64,000 bases of DNA from a virus. The DNA lies in IMG/VR virus record IMGVR_UViG_3300045974_000132, positions 1-64,000 of that record, one strand, 5' to 3'. The notes beneath the pieces were generated by a model that was not told the origin of the DNA, searched no databases, and saw only the letters and a program-made list of their open reading frames with translations. The stretch's first letter is position 1. Each line of letters begins with the position of its first letter. This document shows positions 61,137-64,000 of the stretch, piece after piece. Position numbers and translations under genes: made by a program.

Positions 61137-61727
61137 TTAAAACATCCCGCCGTCAAGGTTTGTAACTGTCCCTGACGCATTTGATACTAAAAGCCAACGG
61201 CCTACACCGCTAGCTGGAACAATAACACCTGCGCCTGATGCAATACTTGTAGAGTCGTAACCATAAATGGCACGTTCATTCTCTACATAAATTAGAGTCT
61301 TATCTGGAAGACCTGCTGTATCCATTGCTACCAGATCAGAAGTAGCTGCTACTGGTTGACCGATAGCTGTACCGCCGCCCGTACCACTTCCACCAGCAGC
61401 CCCGCCGCCTCCTTGATCTTCTGCTACAGAATTATAAGGAGAGAACAAGTCTGCAAATGAATAGATTGAATACCATTCTTTAGCAAAAGGATCAGATTTA
61501 AAGATTAATCTGTTCGTAGGATTAACCCATAGTTGAGTTTCAATCCCGATAACAGGCTTTGCATAGGAAATAGTTACATAGCGTTCAGGTGCTGCTAGAT
61601 CACCTTGCGATGTACTACCTTGGAGCTTAATCTTTACAGGAGTAATTGCATTAAGACCCTGTTCCTTCGCAGCATTAATCAAATTTAGCACAGCTTGTGC
61701 TAGGCGCCCTTGTAGTGAAGCAGTCAT
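61137..61727 (-). CDS. Fibre-associated virion protein
   Basis: A 196-residue protein. Residues 1-100 are a globular domain (GRLAQAVLNLINAAKEQGLN, ERYVTISYAKPVIGIETQLW). A Gly-rich linker (GGGGAAGGSGTGGGT) follows, then a fibre module (ATSDLVAMDTAGLPDKTLIY then ERAIYGYDSTS and GVGRWLLV). The final NLDGGMF is a motif shared with the neighbouring fibre. It starts immediately after the stop of the upstream gene, indicating coupling. Confidence 0.75.
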   Translation of the reverse strand: MTASLQGRLAQAVLNLINAAKEQGLNAITPVKIKLQGSTSQGDLAAPERYVTISYAKPVIGIETQLWVNPTNRLIFKSDPFAKEWYSIYSFADLFSPYNSVAEDQGGGGAAGGSGTGGGTAIGQPVAATSDLVAMDTAGLPDKTLIYVENERAIYGYDSTSIASGAGVIVPASGVGRWLLVSNASGTVTNLDGGMF

Positions 61728-62942
61728 TTACTTTCCTTCCTGTAGTTTCTTAACGAGTGCAGGTATATCCTGCGTCTGTAGCCAGTCTTCAAGTCTGTCT
61801 GTAAAGTCAGTAGGCTCAAAGGAATCTGCATCACCTAAAGGAACTATCTTACCCTTAGTTTCACTCTTGTGACCTGCACTCTCACTTCGATCAGAACTTT
61901 CAGAATTATTACCTGATAACAGATTCAAGAAATGCTCACCTAGTTCAGGAGCCATACCTGCAAGAGGCGTAAATAATGCAGCGCCCACTGCTACACCTAC
62001 TACGAGTTTAGCGGCCATGCCAGCCCAACTCTTAGCCATAAGCTTTTCTTTATCGTTTAAGTTCCCACCCTTCAAGAACTTACCAACAGCTTTCATACCT
62101 ACGCGATTGGCTTTCAACGCATGATTAATCTTCTTACGTGCATGGTAGTACGCTTTATGGAAGATTGACTTATGCCTTACGGCTTGTGTCCTTTGATTAG
62201 TATCAAGTTCCGCATCTTGATCTTGCTTAGATGGGCCCCCTGCGGGCATTACTTTAGGAGCAGGTATAGGATTGTTGATAATAGGCTTAGGTGCCGGACC
62301 GGTAGAGTCCTTGTTAGCTTGCTTAACGCTAACAGGTGACTTACTTCCTTCAGGAGGTTTCATCTTCTTGATCTGATCGTTGACCTTTTTAGGGTCACGC
62401 TCAAGATTAGAAGTAGGGGAGGGCTTTATTCCAGCTTTCTTCTGTGCTGCCTTTAGTGTCTTCTCTAAAGCAGGATTGCCTTTAGCACCCTCTTTGCTAT
62501 ACTTACTAGCAGGGTGTTGCTCAATGTACTTCTTCTTACCCAATTCAGTCTTTTTAACCCACCACTCTGGAAGTTTCACTGCTTTAGACTTGCGAGTAGT
62601 TTTAGCCTTAGCTTTCGGCTTGGCTTTTGTCTTCGTTGTTGAAGCTTTCTTTTTAACCGGATAGTTTGGTTTCTTTCTAGCGGGCTTAACAGGTTTCTTA
62701 GGTTTGGCAGGCTTCTTGAGATTGGATACGCGCTTTGAGATTGACTCATACGCAGCCGACACTGATACGCCGTTCAAACTTGCAACATTCTTGAAAATAC
62801 CCATTACGTATTTCCAGTAGTCTTCACCTTGAGGATCTTTATTCTTCTTAGCCAAATCTTTGGCTTTATTCCAGTATTCTTCTAGTTTCTTCAGAGCTAC
62901 ACCTCGCTCGTCAGCAACTTTCTTTAGGTAGGCTGTAGGCAT
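61728..62942 (-). CDS. Basic histone-H1-like protein with hydrophobic segment
   Basis: A 404-residue protein. The N-terminal ~70 residues (ALKKLEEYWNKAKDLAKKNK then GEDYWKYVMGIFKNV) form a helical domain seen in various phage virion-associated proteins. Residues ~75-125 are Lys/Pro/Ala-rich, like histone H1 tails (KKPAKPKKPVKPARKK). More basic and Pro-rich sequence follows. A hydrophobic segment near residues 310-335 (AAKLVVGVAVGAALFTPLAG) could be a membrane segment, and the end is acidic. It may bind DNA and a membrane or the capsid interior. Its function is unknown. Confidence 0.65.
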   Translation of the reverse strand: MPTAYLKKVADERGVALKKLEEYWNKAKDLAKKNKDPQGEDYWKYVMGIFKNVASLNGVSVSAAYESISKRVSNLKKPAKPKKPVKPARKKPNYPVKKKASTTKTKAKPKAKAKTTRKSKAVKLPEWWVKKTELGKKKYIEQHPASKYSKEGAKGNPALEKTLKAAQKKAGIKPSPTSNLERDPKKVNDQIKKMKPPEGSKSPVSVKQANKDSTGPAPKPIINNPIPAPKVMPAGGPSKQDQDAELDTNQRTQAVRHKSIFHKAYYHARKKINHALKANRVGMKAVGKFLKGGNLNDKEKLMAKSWAGMAAKLVVGVAVGAALFTPLAGMAPELGEHFLNLLSGNNSESSDRSESAGHKSETKGKIVPLGDADSFEPTDFTDRLEDWLQTQDIPALVKKLQEGK

Positions 62943-62949
62943 AGTTATC

Positions 62950-63108
62950 TCAACTCACATGCACATCGTTCTGCAACGGTTTACCTTGAAGTGTCGAGAC
63001 AGTATTCGACCATAGCACCCAAGGAAGCGTTACATAGTATTTCATTGCTTCACAAGCTCTACGAAAAGGAAGCATCCTGTAGTATTCTTTAGTTATTATA
63101 CCAGTCAT
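62950..63108 (-). CDS. Small 52-residue protein
   Basis: A short gene on the minus strand, starting MTGIITKEYYRMLPFRRACE and ending NDVHVS. The ATG follows AAGGAGTG at a 7-nt spacing, and it overlaps the upstream gene's stop (ATGA). It fills the gap between the H1-like gene and the ART-like gene. The basic/aromatic start and a WVLWSN segment suggest a small adaptor or virion protein. Function unknown. Confidence 0.65.
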   Translation of the reverse strand: MTGIITKEYYRMLPFRRACEAMKYYVTLPWVLWSNTVSTLQGKPLQNDVHVS

Positions 63109-64000
63109 GATGCTTCACTCCTTGGGTAGTATTTATCGAATAGCGCATCTAGGAATTGCTTAGGCGTAAATTTATTAGTACGCATAATACCTATAAGCTT
63201 GTCTAGCATTTCACGTTCTTTTGATATGTCACCCGCTTTAGCACCCTTTGCATTATGCAGGTCTGCACTAAAGCCATGAACAGCATCTGCATACCTTAGA
63301 CGCTGAAAAGCATCGTAGGCTTTACCGCCTAAAGCTCTTGCTGCCATGTAAGGGTCTTGCCCGGGCTTTATCTTAGCAAACCAAAGTTCCAACCAAGGGC
63401 GAATTGAATTCTGCCTATTACGATACTTGAAATCGTACTCACTATTAAGTCTGTTAGCTGGGGCAAAAGCCGACTTATCAAACTTAACAGGGACTGCTTT
63501 AGCTTTATTCAACAGCATTAGTTCTTTGGTATCTTCATAAAACCAAATCTTTACACCGTGAAGTAATGCTGCCTTCTTTAAGGAAAACATTAAGTGTGTT
63601 CTTTCGTTCACATGGCAATGTATTTCCTTTATATACTTAAAAGCAGGTATCACAGGCTTGCGTGAGAATACGCGATCTTCTGATTCATACCTATCACGAC
63701 GAAGATGATACGCATCATCGGTATTGTAAGGAGCCGCATTTGCTTTATCAAGAGTTGCCCAGTAGTCTACCGGAGCAATCTTATATGACTGGCCAAGCTT
63801 ATACCCATCTAAAACAAATATAACACTTGATGACCAAACATGTTGTCTTGTATAGCTACCTACCTTAGTGCGTGTTGTACTAAGGTAGTAAGCTCCTTTA
63901 CCTAATGCTTCCTCTGCTGAAGTACCTTCACTAGGCTTTAGATAAAACTTATCCTGCGTAACGATTTGAGCAGCTGGACTTAAGGTAGTCAGATGGTATA
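63105..64000 (-). CDS. ADP-ribosyltransferase-like protein (5' partial)
   Basis: The frame stays open through the right edge, so the gene begins beyond the window; about 298 residues are visible. It shows YHLTTLSPAAQIVTQDKFYL, GKGAYYLSTTRTKVGSY, VIFVLDGYKLGQSYKIAPVD and YESEDRVFSRKPVIPAFKYI. The order of His (YHLT), Tyr (GAYYLST) and Glu (ESEDR) fits the H-Y-E pattern of ADP-ribosyltransferase folds, and the same block occurs in other phage proteins of unknown role. The C-terminal ~150 residues are helical and unknown. ART activity is inference. Confidence 0.6.
   Translation of the reverse strand, partial: YHLTTLSPAAQIVTQDKFYLKPSEGTSAEEALGKGAYYLSTTRTKVGSYTRQHVWSSSVIFVLDGYKLGQSYKIAPVDYWATLDKANAAPYNTDDAYHLRRDRYESEDRVFSRKPVIPAFKYIKEIHCHVNERTHLMFSLKKAALLHGVKIWFYEDTKELMLLNKAKAVPVKFDKSAFAPANRLNSEYDFKYRNRQNSIRPWLELWFAKIKPGQDPYMAARALGGKAYDAFQRLRYADAVHGFSADLHNAKGAKAGDISKEREMLDKLIGIMRTNKFTPKQFLDALFDKYYPRSEAS

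Noticed and set aside
1-64000. tRNA genes, QueC, DpdA, holin, integrase, terminase
   Set aside because: Looked for by their usual motifs and not found by eye. Absence from this window does not mean absence from the genome.

Overview
The window looks like one piece of a large double-stranded DNA tailed-phage genome, most likely a jumbo-type myovirus infecting a Gram-negative host. The evidence is a contractile tail sheath gene, a two-component (Rz/Rz1-like) spanin pair, phage-type replication genes and a very large set of virion fibre or adhesin genes. Genes are tightly packed, often with ATGA overlaps, and no ribosomal RNA, tRNA or host housekeeping genes were seen. The host genus cannot be named from the sequence.

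Positions 1-24.5 kb (plus strand) form a replication, nucleotide-metabolism and accessory region. It begins with a SNF2-like SF2 helicase cut at its Walker A motif by a 493-residue intein with a LAGLIDADG endonuclease. Next come a small cysteine protein, a peptidoglycan-binding-like protein and a free-standing homing endonuclease. A family A DNA polymerase with a 3'-5' exonuclease follows, then QueE and a sliding-clamp-like protein. A run of short unknown genes leads to a second DEAH helicase, a degenerate AAA-like protein, a small protein resembling the sheath C-terminus, a HAD-like protein, FolE, and a double-length QueD. The end of this region holds a protein with a twin-arginine signal, a P-loop kinase, an HNH nuclease, a winged-helix protein, a hairpin-rich non-coding stretch, small proteins and a stand-alone SET-domain protein. 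FolE, QueD and QueE are three of the four enzymes of the preQ0 route, which suggests a 7-deazaguanine DNA modification; QueC and the base-exchange enzyme are not in the window.

Positions 24.5-53.3 kb (plus strand), after a strong terminator, carry the tail sheath and a long array of fibre or adhesin genes. These include a collagen-like protein, coiled-coil repeat proteins, Ig-like and propeller-like proteins, and a 2458-residue protein with 11 LamG-like modules. Several modules are shuffled between neighbouring genes: a common N-terminal domain, a repeated HNLG-type beta domain and a common C-terminal domain. The array ends with a lysis cassette of i-spanin, o-spanin and a permuted papain-like enzyme.

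Positions 53.4-64 kb (minus strand) run convergently, separated by a bidirectional terminator. This is a second set of fibre-like genes with two more LamG proteins, a histone-H1-like basic protein, a 52-residue gene, and at the window edge a partial protein with motifs resembling ADP-ribosyltransferases.

The most unusual items are the Tat-signal protein whose mature part resembles a tail-tube domain, the stand-alone sheath-C-like protein, the SET protein, the tandem QueD with divided active-site residues, the structured non-coding region and the ART-like protein. All assignments were made by eye, without database searches.
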